Of a DNA stretch of 64,000 nt, positions 1-9,331 are shown piece after piece. The translations under genes and the position numbers were made by a program. The notes under the pieces are model-generated. The model did no database searches and was not told the DNA's origin. It saw only the letters and a list, made by a program, of their open reading frames with translations. The stretch is from assembly GCA_020186115.1 (NCBI GenBank), contig WSYJ01000164.1, positions 434,001 to 498,000 on the forward strand, read 5' to 3'. The DNA comes from Histomonas meleagridis (lineage: Eukaryota; Parabasalia; Tritrichomonadida; Dientamoebidae). How positions within the stretch are numbered: position 1 is the stretch's first letter; every line of letters starts with the position of its first letter.

Positions 1-1
1 A

Positions 2-340
2 GACAAAGATAAGGATGATAAAAGCAAAGAAACAGTTGAAACTAAGAAAGAAGATGATAAAGATAAAGAAGAAAAAGAGGAAGAGACTATTGAAACAAAG
101 GAAGAAGACGAAAAAGATAAAAATGATAAAGGTGATGGTAAAGCTGAATTTGGAGAAAAAAAGCAGAAAACAGACGGAAACACATTGAGCAGCACCACAT
201 CTGAATCAAGTCAATTCACTGCTATAGTGCTAGTTCTTGTTATTATCGGCTCTATTTTTATATTTGTTTATAGAAAACATAGTGTTAAGCAAATTGATCA
301 AGAAAACGAACCACTTCTTATGAACGAAGAATTTTCATAA
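2..340 (+). CDS. C-terminal part of a single-pass membrane protein (partial)
   Basis: The frame is open from the left edge and ends in TAA at 340, so only the last 112 residues are present. The visible part begins with about 55 residues almost entirely of Lys, Asp and Glu, then a Ser/Thr-rich linker, a hydrophobic segment of about 20 residues (starting near TAIVLVLVIIG), a basic stop-transfer YRKH, and a short acidic cytoplasmic tail. The tail contains ENEPLL, which fits the [DE]xxxL[LI] dileucine sorting signal for endosomal or lysosomal trafficking. This architecture (ectodomain, one membrane span, short tail) is usual for trichomonad surface proteins, but the domain that would name it lies outside the window. 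Function unknown. Confidence 0.7.
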   Translation, partial: DKDKDDKSKETVETKKEDDKDKEEKEEETIETKEEDEKDKNDKGDGKAEFGEKKQKTDGNTLSSTTSESSQFTAIVLVLVIIGSIFIFVYRKHSVKQIDQENEPLLMNEEFS

Positions 341-703
341 AATTTTAACGTTAAAATAATTTTTCCAATGCATCGATGCATTCAAATTTCAATATGCGAT
401 CGCTTTTGAGTCAAAGCGCAACTTTTTCATACCTAACGGCCCCAAAAAATGGCGGGCAAGCCATAGCTGTTATTTTGGCAACCTTTTTTGGGTTACTGCG
501 TTCAAAAATTGATTTTTTTTGTAAACTTTATAAACGACTGCAGAGCTCACAAATTCCTACAGAAAAAGCTCGCTAAGAAAAACGATACCGATGGGTAAAC
601 CTTTTCAAAAGCTCTTTTTTCAGAGGAATTGAATAGCTGCTGGATTCCAAAACCCGTTTTGCCAACTTTTTGTACAAAAAGTTTGGCCAGGCTCATTCTG
701 CTC
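341..703. other. Intergenic region upstream of the SLC35 transporter
   Basis: No convincing gene. It holds a 16-base perfect palindrome at 367-382 and an AACGGCC site near 437. Two small frames here are not supported. An AACCCGTTTT element at 651-660 lies about 45 bases before the transporter ATG and is a weak form of the promoter element seen elsewhere in the window. Confidence 0.5.
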
Positions 704-1744
704 ATGGAAGAGGAAGTATTCTTCTTTGGAATCAACATTTCATCTTGGCCTAAATTGTTCATTCTATTGTTCGGTGCAGTTGGAATATTCGCTACCTTTC
801 TTTTCCATGGATTTGCTCATGAAAAATTATGTTCGCCAGATTATTACGGGTTTTCAGAACCATTATTCCTGACCTTTTGTCAGCTTTTTGGCTATGCATC
901 GCTTTCGTTTCCAACATTGTTTAAGATTATATTTGGAAAAATGAAATTAAGTACATCATTTAAGCATTACGTATTTACATCACTCTCTTTAATTGCGTCT
1001 ATGCTTCTAGCCAATGTTGCTGCTCTTAGACTTAGCTATCCAACAGAGGTATTATTTAAATCATCCAAATTAATTCCTGTCATGATTGGAAACATAATTT
1101 TTCTGAAGAAAAAGCCAAAAAACACTGAAGTTATATCTGTCGTTTTCATTGTTTCTGGGCTTATTGGCATTTCTCTTGCCGATGTTCGAGGTCAAAACAG
1201 ATATGATAATTTAGGTATTGTCGCTGTTCTTACATCGTTAGCATTTGATGCAATTGCTTCAAACCTAGAGGATAAAATGATGTCTTTTTATAACGCTTCT
1301 CAATCAGAATTGATATCAATAATTTATAGTCTTGGCGCTTTAATTATTGGCACGTTTGCCATTATTACAGGTCAAATGTTCAGTGGCATTCGAAGGTGCA
1401 TTGAACGTCCTTCAGCCATTTTACAGTTATTATTATTTTCAATGCTCGGAGCCGTTGGAATTCAATTTGTTTATCTCATAATGAAAGTCTTCGGCTCTCT
1501 TACAACAGTTATGATCACTTCATTACGTAAAGCTCTAACTGTTTGCCTCTCATTTCTTCTCTTCAAGAATAAGCAGTTCACTCGCTGGCACCTTTTCTCT
1601 GTTCTTTTGCTTGCAGCTGGAATGCAGTGCAACATAATAAACAAGGTAACGAAGGGAAAGAAAGTTGAAGATCCTCCTGAAATACATGATGAGTTCAAAA
1701 ACTCGCCTTTAATGCCAGTTGAGTTTGAAGAAGTTGGCAAGTAG
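704..1744 (+). CDS. SLC35B-type nucleotide-sugar / PAPS transporter
   Basis: Multi-pass transporter of the UAA/SLC35B family, which moves PAPS or nucleotide sugars from the cytosol into the Golgi or ER lumen. The protein (346 residues) has about ten hydrophobic segments. It matches SLC35B2/B3 in order: FFFGINISSWP near the N-terminus, YPTEVLFKSSKLIPVMIG (the YPT...FK..KLIPVM signature), a SLADVRG segment, DAIASNLEDKMM.....NASQSE, and a C-terminal KVFGSLTTVMITSLRKALT stretch that corresponds to the family's FGAL..V..T..RKA.T motif. The reading frame extends to 629, but only through a TTG; 704 is the first ATG and gives the expected N-terminus. Substrate cannot be told from sequence; PAPS is the best guess from similarity to SLC35B3. 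Confidence 0.88.
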   Translation: MEEEVFFFGINISSWPKLFILLFGAVGIFATFLFHGFAHEKLCSPDYYGFSEPLFLTFCQLFGYASLSFPTLFKIIFGKMKLSTSFKHYVFTSLSLIASMLLANVAALRLSYPTEVLFKSSKLIPVMIGNIIFLKKKPKNTEVISVVFIVSGLIGISLADVRGQNRYDNLGIVAVLTSLAFDAIASNLEDKMMSFYNASQSELISIIYSLGALIIGTFAIITGQMFSGIRRCIERPSAILQLLLFSMLGAVGIQFVYLIMKVFGSLTTVMITSLRKALTVCLSFLLFKNKQFTRWHLFSVLLLAAGMQCNIINKVTKGKKVEDPPEIHDEFKNSPLMPVEFEEVGK

Positions 1745-1798
1745 CGGGAAATGTTTATAAAAATAAATGTCTATCTTGAAATAATAATTTTTTTTGAT

Positions 1799-3744
1799 AT
1801 GAAAATATGGAAAGAAAAACCAAACAGACATAGTCAAATTGTTTATCATCAAATTATGAAGAAAATAACAAAACAAAATAATATTTCATTTTTATGGTCA
1901 AAACTTGAACTATTAAGGGAAATAATATTTAATTTAGATAAAGAAAATGTTTTTAAAAATGTTTCAATAAATGATATATTTGAAATAAATTATCCATTTT
2001 CTTTTAACTTAATTATATGCCAAATTATATATACGGCATTAATGTTACCAATAAATAATTCTGAATTCTATTTAAAATTTATTAAGGAAATTCAAATTTT
2101 TGAGGAAACAAATGAAATTAAATCCAAAATTTTTGATGTTTTAAATAATTTTCTTATTCATACTCATACACCAGAATCATCATATCTTCTAGAGAAAATG
2201 ATTGAACATAATTACAGTGAACCCAAATTTGAAGAAGACAATATGTTACTTTCATATCTTAAACATCGATTTAATATAAAAAATTTAAATTTAAGTTTAG
2301 TTAATACGCTCAACATCTCTAATGAAAGAAAAGAAAATTTAGAAGATCTTTCAAAAAATGATTTTGAGCTTCATAAGAAATATGTTAAACAAGGTGTTAA
2401 TCCAAGTAAAATCCTTGAAATAATACGAAATGATGAAATCGAAAAACTTCAAGAAATATCATCACAAACAAATTTTGATTATAGCCAACTTATTGAGCCA
2501 TCATTTTATGAAAGATGTGAAATTATTAATCATTATTATGTTTCATTAATTGATTATGCAGCATTTTTTGGCTCAATAAAATGTTTTAAGTTTTTACTTA
2601 TGAACGGATCTGAAATAAAAAATACATTTAAATATGCTATTGCAGGTGGAAATCTTGAAATTATTCATATATGTGAACAAAGTCATTCATCATTTGAAGA
2701 AGTATATGAATCAGCAATTAAATTTCATCGAAATGAAATCTTTAAGTATCTTTATGAAAATAAAACTGAAAAATGTAATAATTTAGAAGAATTAGGAAAG
2801 TTTTGTATTTTATATCATAATTATGAAATTTTATCATTTTTAATCAAAGAAGGAATGATAATCAATGATGTTATTATCAACGAATTAGCAAAAAATGGAA
2901 ATTTGTTTCTCGTTAAATATTTTCTTGAATTCAATCAAATCCCAGAAAATATAATAATTTTTTCGATACAATCAGGAAACATTGAACTTGTGAAATATAT
3001 TACAAAATCAAAAGGAATTGATATTAATACTAAAGATATTCATATATTTGATTTGATTTTTATTTTAATAATTTGAAATTTTATAATAATATTTGGAAAC
3101 TACTTACATAATTTAGTACAGCACTTATGATCGCATCGATATATGGTAATATAGAAATAGTTAAGTTACTTCTTAAACATGAAGAAATTGATGTAAATGC
3201 TAAGGATATTTATTTGTTTTACTTAATTTATATTTTGATAAAATAATTTTTCTAAGCAATATTTGATAATTGTTTAAATTATTTGGAACAGCACTTATGT
3301 ATGCATCTGTAAACAACCACAAAGAAATCGTTAAATTACTTCTCAAACAAGAAAAAATTAACGTAAATTCTAAAGATATTCATTTGTTTACTAAATTGTT
3401 TGCAATATTAATTTTGGATTTCTACATAATATTTGGAATTTACATAAAATATTTAGAACAGCACTTATTTTAGTATCTTTAAATGGTCATACAGAAATGG
3501 TGAAATTACTTCTTAAACAAAAAGGAATCGACATCAATGCCAAAGATAATCATTTGTTTCCCTTATTATTTATTTTAATAATTTTGGATTTCTATGTAAT
3601 ATTTGGAAATTATTTAAATTATGTGGTTCAGCATTTAATTTAGCAACTCAAAAAGGCTACAATGAAATTGTTACTTTGCTTGAAGAACAAGAAGGAATAG
3701 ATAAAAGTATGCGATGTTTATTTACTTTATTGAAAATTTATTGA
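1799..3744 (+). CDS. Ankyrin-repeat protein (DUF3447-like) with an interrupted 3' half
   Basis: Trichomonad-type ankyrin protein. The first continuous frame (to 3076) has a helical N-terminal region, then a DUF3447-like region (DYAAFFGSIKCFKFLLMNGSE onwards) and the start of ankyrin repeats. After the words NTKDI the frame is broken by a stop. Four further ankyrin modules follow (each with a GTALM-like start, a VKLLLK-like helix and an NAKDI-like end), separated by spacers of about 70-80 bases that carry stops and shift the frame. The last module ends in a stop at 3744. The modules keep ankyrin consensus, so either the spacers are removed from the RNA or the gene is a recent pseudogene. 1799 is preferred over the ATG at 1751, which lies 6 bases after the previous stop. 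Partner unknown. Confidence 0.65.
3041..3711 (+). repeat. 170-bp tandem module: one ankyrin repeat plus one AT-rich spacer
   Basis: The module junctions are exactly 170 bases apart. The GATATT/GATAAT that ends each ankyrin repeat finishes at 3040, 3210, 3380 and 3550, and the CAG that begins the next finishes at 3121, 3291, 3461 and 3631. Each unit holds 90 bases of ankyrin coding sequence and an 80-base spacer starting YATTTGTTT in three of four copies and ending near AATATTTGG...ATTTAG. Because 170 is not a multiple of three, reading through changes frame at every unit. Removing 71 bases would leave 33-residue repeats. Confidence 0.85.
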
Positions 3745-3910
3745 GATAATTTTGTTTTTAAAATGCTGTCTTATGTTAGTTCTTGTTAAGGAAAATCTTT
3801 CAACGATTAAACTTTTTATTGAAAGTTTGTTTCAAATGAAACTGTTATTAGAAGTTATTCTCTTGTATTGATCAATCTACCTCAAGAAAATAAAAATTTT
3901 GTTGTGCGGG

Positions 3911-4376
3911 AGTTTAAGTTATATCAATAAAACAAAATAATATTTATATTTAAATGTTTCTTCTCATGAAATTCAGCTTATTCACTAAAATTCCTTTTTC
4001 AGTTGTTATCAAAACATTTTCCAAAATTTACATTATGAACAGTTATTTAAATTTATTTACTCGAACAAACATAACAACAGATTTGTTTTATATGAATTTT
4101 TATATTTCCTCAAAGTTTCACCAATTATTTCTGCATAATGATATAGTACGGTACTTTAAGTGATATTAAAACAAAATAATATTTGTATTTGAATGTTTCT
4201 TCTCATGAAATTCAGCTTATTCACTAAAATTCCTTTTTCAGTTGTTATTAAAACATTTTCCAAAATTTACATTATGAACAGTTATTTAAATTTATTTACT
4301 CGAACAAACATAACAACAGATTTGTTTTATATGAATTTTTCATATTTCCTCAAAGTTTCACCAATTATTTCTTCAT
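3911..4376. repeat. Tandem duplication of about 240 bp at the 3' end of the PPGF gene
   Basis: Two direct copies, about 3911-4136 and 4151-4376, are offset by 239 bases and nearly identical. The right copy holds the last dozen or so codons and stop of the minus-strand PPGF gene plus its 3' flank. The left copy is an extra 3' end without a gene attached. The 49-residue matching plus-strand frames in both copies are by-products. Apart from this, 3745-4326 holds no gene. Confidence 0.8.
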
Positions 4377-7257
4377 TTTTTGTGCACCCGTTAATTTTCA
4401 ATTTATTTATTGCCGCATTTATATACTGCGCGAAGAATTTTCTCTGTTCTTCTTTCGCGTCGCATGCAATTCGTAAGAAGTTTGCGATTGTTCTTTGCGA
4501 ATAATTTTTGATTTCTTGGAACAGCACATTTTGCTGCACATTTTTAATATATGCAATAACAGCAGAGACATCGCGCGTTTCGACGACATAATATAATTTG
4601 TAGTTTTCATTATTCTGTGTCAATGTTTCCTGCATCTGCTGTATGTTGTAATTTATGGTGTTAACCGCCTTAAAAATGGCTTTGAAGCGAACAGTGGTAC
4701 TTTCGATGAGTTGCGCAGTTTGCTTCGATTTGGTATCAAGCAGATTGTTGAGTTTGAGCTGCTCTGAGGACACGTTGCGAGAGAATTGCGTGTCATCGAT
4801 GGTGCGCATCGAGAACAGGCGAGAAACTGAATAGTTCGCATTGGGGCTGCGCGGAAATGGAAGCGCGCTGGAAATGGCGCTCTGGGAAAGAGTGAGAACA
4901 GGAGGAGGGCGCAAGCTGATGCCTTGCTGAGCGAATTCACTTGGACGCGAAGAGTCTGGTGGTGCGCTGGCATCAAGTGGCTGAGCGGATTTGAATGAAA
5001 TATCAATTGGTTGTTCGAATCCTGGAGGTGCATTGGCATTAACATTTTCAAATTCCGGTGGTGCATTGAAGTTAACTTGTTGTTCGAATCCTGGTGGTGC
5101 ATTGCTATTAATTGGTTGTTCAAATCCTGGTGGTGCATTATCATTAATTGGTTGCTCAAATCCTGGTGGTGCATTATCATTAACATTTTCAAATCCTGGT
5201 GGAGCATTTTCATTAACTTGTTGCTCAAATCCTGGCGGTGTATTATCATTAATTGGTTGTTCAAATCCTGGCGGTGTATTATCATTAACATTTTCAAATC
5301 CTGGTGGAGCATTTTCATTAACTTGTTGCTCAAATCCTGGTGGTGTATTATCATTAACATTTTCAAATCCTGGCGGTGCATTATCATTAACATTTTCAAA
5401 TCCTGGCGGTGTATTATCATTAACATTTTCAAATCCTGGCGGTGTATTATCATTAACATTTTCAAATCCTGGTGGAGCATTTTCATTAACTTGTTGCTCA
5501 AATCCTGGTGGTGTATTATCATTAACATTTTCAAATCCTGGTGGTGTATTATCATTAACATTTTCAAATCCTGGCGGTGCATTATCATTAACATTTTCAA
5601 ATCCTGGTGGAGCATTTTCATTAACTTGTTGCTCAAATCCTGGCGGTGTATTATCATTAACATTTTCAAATCCTGGTGGAGCATTTTCATTAACTTGTTG
5701 CTCAAATCCTGGTGGTGTATTATCATTAATTGGTTGCTCAAATCCTGGCGGTGCATTATCATTAACATTTTCAAATCCTGGTGGAGCATTTTCATTAACT
5801 TGTTGCCCAAATCCTGGTGGTGCATTATCATTAACATTTTCAAATCCTGGTGGTGCATTATCATTAACATTTTCAAATCCTGGTGGTGCATTATCATTAA
5901 CATTTTCAAATCCTGGTGGTGCATTATCATTAATTGGTTGCTCAAATCCTGGTGGAGCATTTTCATTAACTTGTTGCCCAAATCCTGGCGGTGCATTATC
6001 ATTAACATTTTCAAATCCTGGTGGTGCATTATCATTAATTGGTTGCTCAAATCCTGGTGGAGCATTATCATTAACATTTTCAAATCCTGGCGGAGCATTA
6101 TCATTAATTGGTTGCTCAAATCCTGGTGGAGCATTATCATTAACATTTTCAAATCCTGGCGGTGCATTATCATTAATTGGTTGTTCGAATCCTGGTGGTG
6201 CATTATCATTAACATTTTCAAATCCTGGCGGTGTATCATCATTAATTGGTTGCTCAAATCCTGGCGGTGTATTGTTATTAACTTGTTGCTCAAATCCTGG
6301 CGGTGCATTGGGATTAACACTTTCGAATCCTGGCGGTGCATTTTCATTAACTTGTTGCTCAAATCCTGGCGGTGCATTGGGATTAACACTTTCGAATCCT
6401 GGCGGTGCATTTTCATTAACTTGTTGCTCAAATCCTGGCGGTGCATTTTCATTAACTTGTTGCTCAAATCCTGGCGGTGCATTACCAGTATTTGTTTGCT
6501 CGAATCCATTTGGTGCATCATTTTGCTGCTGAGATGCGACAGGTCTATAGCCACTTTCAAATCCTGGCGGCATACTACTACTGCCAAACTCATTTGGAAC
6601 ATAACCATTTTCGAACCCAGGCGGTGCGCCATTTTCCTGTTCAGACATAACTGATGCGTTTCTACTTCCAAATCCAGGCGGAAAATTGGGTATTCGTTGA
6701 TACGGTGTTGGTTGCTGGAATTCGTTGGATGGATTTTCAAATTGTGGCGGCGCATTACTATTTTGCTGAAAACCATTTGATGTTTTACTTTGCAGTACAT
6801 ATCCAGATGGAGGACCATTTTGTAACTCATGTGCAGATGGAGGACCACTGTGGAGTTCAAAACCTGGTGGTCGATTATTATTTTCAAATCTTGGTGGAAT
6901 GGCCTCAGGCTGTTGGAAGCTAGATATTGAAGAATTTCTTTGTTGGTAGTTGCGTGGGATGCTAACAGGATCAAACGCAGGTGGCGCATTTAATTGCTGG
7001 AAGCTCTGTGGGGAATTGTTAAACTGATATTCTTGTGAATTTTGAGGAGCATAATTATGTTGCATATAAAGAGAACTGCTATTCGGCTGTTGGAAACCAT
7101 AGGGAACATTATTATATTGTTGATAAGATGTAGGATTTGAATTAAATTGTTGATATCCGGAAGGTGTAGTACCAAACTGCTCAAACCCCTGAAGAACCAC
7201 AAATGGTGCACCACTTCCATTTTGAATAGGATTTGGAGACATAAGATAAGGGTTCAT
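4327..7257 (-). CDS. PPGF-repeat low-complexity protein
   Basis: Protein of 976 residues, not in any family I recognise. Residues 1-230 are rich in Gln, Asn, Pro and Tyr (prion-like). The middle is a tandem array of 10-12-residue units of the types NAPPGFENVND, NAPPGFEQPIND and NENAPPGFEQQV; I count about 45 PPGF motifs. The last 200 residues are unique and helical, with several Gln/Asn-rich amphipathic stretches, and may be an oligomerisation or docking part. PPG followed by a hydrophobic residue is the ligand consensus of SMY2-type GYF domains, so a multivalent adaptor is plausible (inference). Start: the frame reaches 7269 only by TTG; 7257 is the first ATG, 24-37 bases downstream of two ACGGTT elements. 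No signal peptide or membrane segment. Confidence 0.75.
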   Translation of the reverse strand: MNPYLMSPNPIQNGSGAPFVVLQGFEQFGTTPSGYQQFNSNPTSYQQYNNVPYGFQQPNSSSLYMQHNYAPQNSQEYQFNNSPQSFQQLNAPPAFDPVSIPRNYQQRNSSISSFQQPEAIPPRFENNNRPPGFELHSGPPSAHELQNGPPSGYVLQSKTSNGFQQNSNAPPQFENPSNEFQQPTPYQRIPNFPPGFGSRNASVMSEQENGAPPGFENGYVPNEFGSSSMPPGFESGYRPVASQQQNDAPNGFEQTNTGNAPPGFEQQVNENAPPGFEQQVNENAPPGFESVNPNAPPGFEQQVNENAPPGFESVNPNAPPGFEQQVNNNTPPGFEQPINDDTPPGFENVNDNAPPGFEQPINDNAPPGFENVNDNAPPGFEQPINDNAPPGFENVNDNAPPGFEQPINDNAPPGFENVNDNAPPGFGQQVNENAPPGFEQPINDNAPPGFENVNDNAPPGFENVNDNAPPGFENVNDNAPPGFGQQVNENAPPGFENVNDNAPPGFEQPINDNTPPGFEQQVNENAPPGFENVNDNTPPGFEQQVNENAPPGFENVNDNAPPGFENVNDNTPPGFENVNDNTPPGFEQQVNENAPPGFENVNDNTPPGFENVNDNTPPGFENVNDNAPPGFENVNDNTPPGFEQQVNENAPPGFENVNDNTPPGFEQPINDNTPPGFEQQVNENAPPGFENVNDNAPPGFEQPINDNAPPGFEQPINSNAPPGFEQQVNFNAPPEFENVNANAPPGFEQPIDISFKSAQPLDASAPPDSSRPSEFAQQGISLRPPPVLTLSQSAISSALPFPRSPNANYSVSRLFSMRTIDDTQFSRNVSSEQLKLNNLLDTKSKQTAQLIESTTVRFKAIFKAVNTINYNIQQMQETLTQNNENYKLYYVVETRDVSAVIAYIKNVQQNVLFQEIKNYSQRTIANFLRIACDAKEEQRKFFAQYINAAINKLKINGCTKNEEIIGETLRKYEKFI
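5011..6500 (-). repeat. Minisatellite coding the PPGFE units
   Basis: Tandem units of 30-36 bases, each containing AATCCTGG on the plus strand, repeated about 40 times without frame loss. Unit types alternate in blocks, which points to unequal exchange. The regularity keeps antisense frames open for 500 codons; those are by-products. Confidence 0.9.
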
Positions 7258-7280
7258 ACTTTGTATCAAGCAAATGTAAT

Positions 7281-7294
7281 AACCGTAAAACCGT
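7281..7294 (-). promoter_or_regulatory. Promoter element of the PPGF gene (two ACGGTT sites)
   Basis: AACCGT occurs at 7281-7286 and again at 7289-7294 on the plus strand, that is ACGGTT in the sense of the gene, 24-37 bases before its ATG. This is the same element found before many genes of this window. Confidence 0.5.
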
Positions 7295-9331
7295 TTGCAA
7301 TCTCCGCCAAGAATATGATACGAAAAGTCATTGCTATTTAGGGCTTAAACCCAGTCTTGACTTAGCTTACAAAAGGAATCATTTTTACTAATTTGAAGTT
7401 CTCTAAGCCCAAAAAATTTTCAATCTTAAGCTCAAATCAAGTTCCAACAGAAAGCTGAAAACGATAGATATTAATAAACAGACTCAGTGAAATAAGTATT
7501 TACTTTTTGATTATTTAAATGGCCGTATATGGTGTATGTCATATTTTACTTCAATGAAATTTATATGGATTTAATTGGTAGATTGGACGAATCATGATTC
7601 GTTCCACAACTATCGATTTATTCAAAATTATATCGTAAAATAGAAAAACTGTTAATCGTTTTGCTAAAATTTGTATATTAACATAGTTTGATTCAAAAGT
7701 GACGTTTGGGGATCAATAAATATAGGCAATGTCAAAGCTAATTTTTATGCTTAATAGCAAGAAAGCGCATTGTTTCATTGAATTCAACAAAAAAAAAAAA
7801 AAAAAAAAAATCTGAAAAGCAAAAGTTTATTAAGAATTCTTCAAGTAATAAAAATAAACGGTTCTCATTGAATTGCATTCGATCGTAAACGACTTTAAGT
7901 CCAACCAATTATCTTCTCAATTTATTAGAAAATCAAATTATAAAATTTATTTTTTGTATTCTAGGCGTAAATTGAGACATCACATTACTTATCCATATGC
8001 ACATGTATTCATCTTACGTAATTTTATTGATATTTCGAAAATTTGTTTTTTTGTTTGTGTAAAATATTGAAACTTGAATTTTGTTTGTGTAATCAGCCGA
8101 CCAAATATCATAATTCGGCTATTTTGAACTCAAAAGACAACTTTTTCAGAGCGGGGTTTTTCATTGCTCGAATTGGTCATTCGTTTGTTATAGGGCGTTA
8201 AAGATCTCTGTTTTAAAACTTTTAAAATTTTATTTATAGTTTTATTACAATTAATATTTCTAATATACTCTTTAGTATTTCCCGATTTTAGTCATACAAA
8301 ATCAAGATATTTTCATTTTATATTTTTGGTTTAATCCAAAATCTTAACAAAAAGCAAAAAAAAATTCTCAGAAAATCGAATTAAGCTTAACCTAGGGAAA
8401 AAATAATGATAAACATCGGATTTCTAAAAAAAAAAAAAATGATTTTCATGCAATTTGAATAACTGATCAATTGATTTTGTTCAGCTTACATTTACATAAT
8501 CCCAATGAATATCAGTAAAAAACTACTTTTGTAAAATTCTCGAAAAAAACATAACTTAACTTACAAAAAAGACAATAACTTAAGTTTGTTGTTATCTGAA
8601 CTCTCCTCAACGAATAGCTTTAACAAATTTCAAAGAGGTACTTTTGACAGCCCAAGATTTTCCTCCTATTCAAATAAGAATGGTCATTGAAATTTCAATG
8701 TCAAAACGTTGGATGGCTCCCAGAAAATTTTATTTGTCAGTATAACAAAAAAATTGAAATTACTTTTTAAATTATGGGTTAAAAACGAAATATACGAAAG
8801 AAATATATAAGCTATCGCTAAGTATTACCAACATCAATGTAAGAACAAATTATCTCAAAGCTGAATTTTGTTTGAAACAAAAATTAAACATTTAGAATCG
8901 GTTATTATCGTTGTGTACTGAATAAAAATGGATAACATTTTAGCCGAATAAAAATTTTTGATTAAGGTAATAGCCTAAATTACCAAGAGCACATCCTATA
9001 TGAAATTATTAATTTATGTGTGATGAAATAATATTTATCATTTTTTTATTAATGATTTGTAGATAATGTCTCATTCTAAATTACATATATTTGTATATGT
9101 ATATTAAATAATGTAAAATGTATTGTAGGTCATATATCGCCTTAAATCCTAATTTTTTGGGACATATTTTTTTTGTTAGAACAAGGATTATATAATTCAA
9201 GTAGCCATAATCACAAATAACAAATTTTTGAGCGCCTTTTTGTATTTTATATCAATTATTCAATTCATTCTGGGGGGTTTTTCATCACAAAAACTTGGTG
9301 CACAAACCATCGTAAGGGTTTAGAAAACAAG
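7295..9331. other. 2-kb gene-free AT-rich region
   Basis: No coding region with recognisable similarity, no RNA gene seen. It contains a run of 22 A at 7789-7810 and shorter homopolymers. The only frame over 60 codons (7873-8070) has no recognisable features. This is the longest spacer of the window and separates divergent genes. Confidence 0.5.

Noticed and set aside
629-703. Longer N-terminus of the SLC35 protein
   Set aside because: Begins with TTG; 25 extra residues have no family match, and the ATG at 704 gives the normal start.
376-762. Small frames on both strands before the SLC35 gene
   Set aside because: No recognisable protein; one overlaps the transporter's start on the opposite strand.
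3386-3456. Calling the ankyrin spacer a normal spliceosomal intron
   Set aside because: Only this copy is GT...AG; none has GTATGT or an ACTAAC branch motif next to the 3' end as the CDC14 intron does, so it is left as unresolved.
5011-6500. Regular repeats that might be taken for a CRISPR array
   Set aside because: Units are contiguous, in frame, vary as codons do and have no unique spacers; this is a eukaryotic coding minisatellite.
4991-6654. Two long plus-strand frames of over 500 codons
   Set aside because: Antisense to the PPGF repeats; they stay open only because the DNA unit is repeated, and code monotonous Cys/Trp/Ile or Gly/Ser strings with no family.
4653-6989. 778-codon minus-strand frame inside the PPGF gene
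   Set aside because: Shifted frame of the same repeats (His/Gln/Met/Leu strings); the main frame has the better ATG, promoter distance and unique C-terminus.
7873-8070. 65-codon frame in the 2-kb spacer
   Set aside because: Spacer-like composition, no motif and no promoter element.
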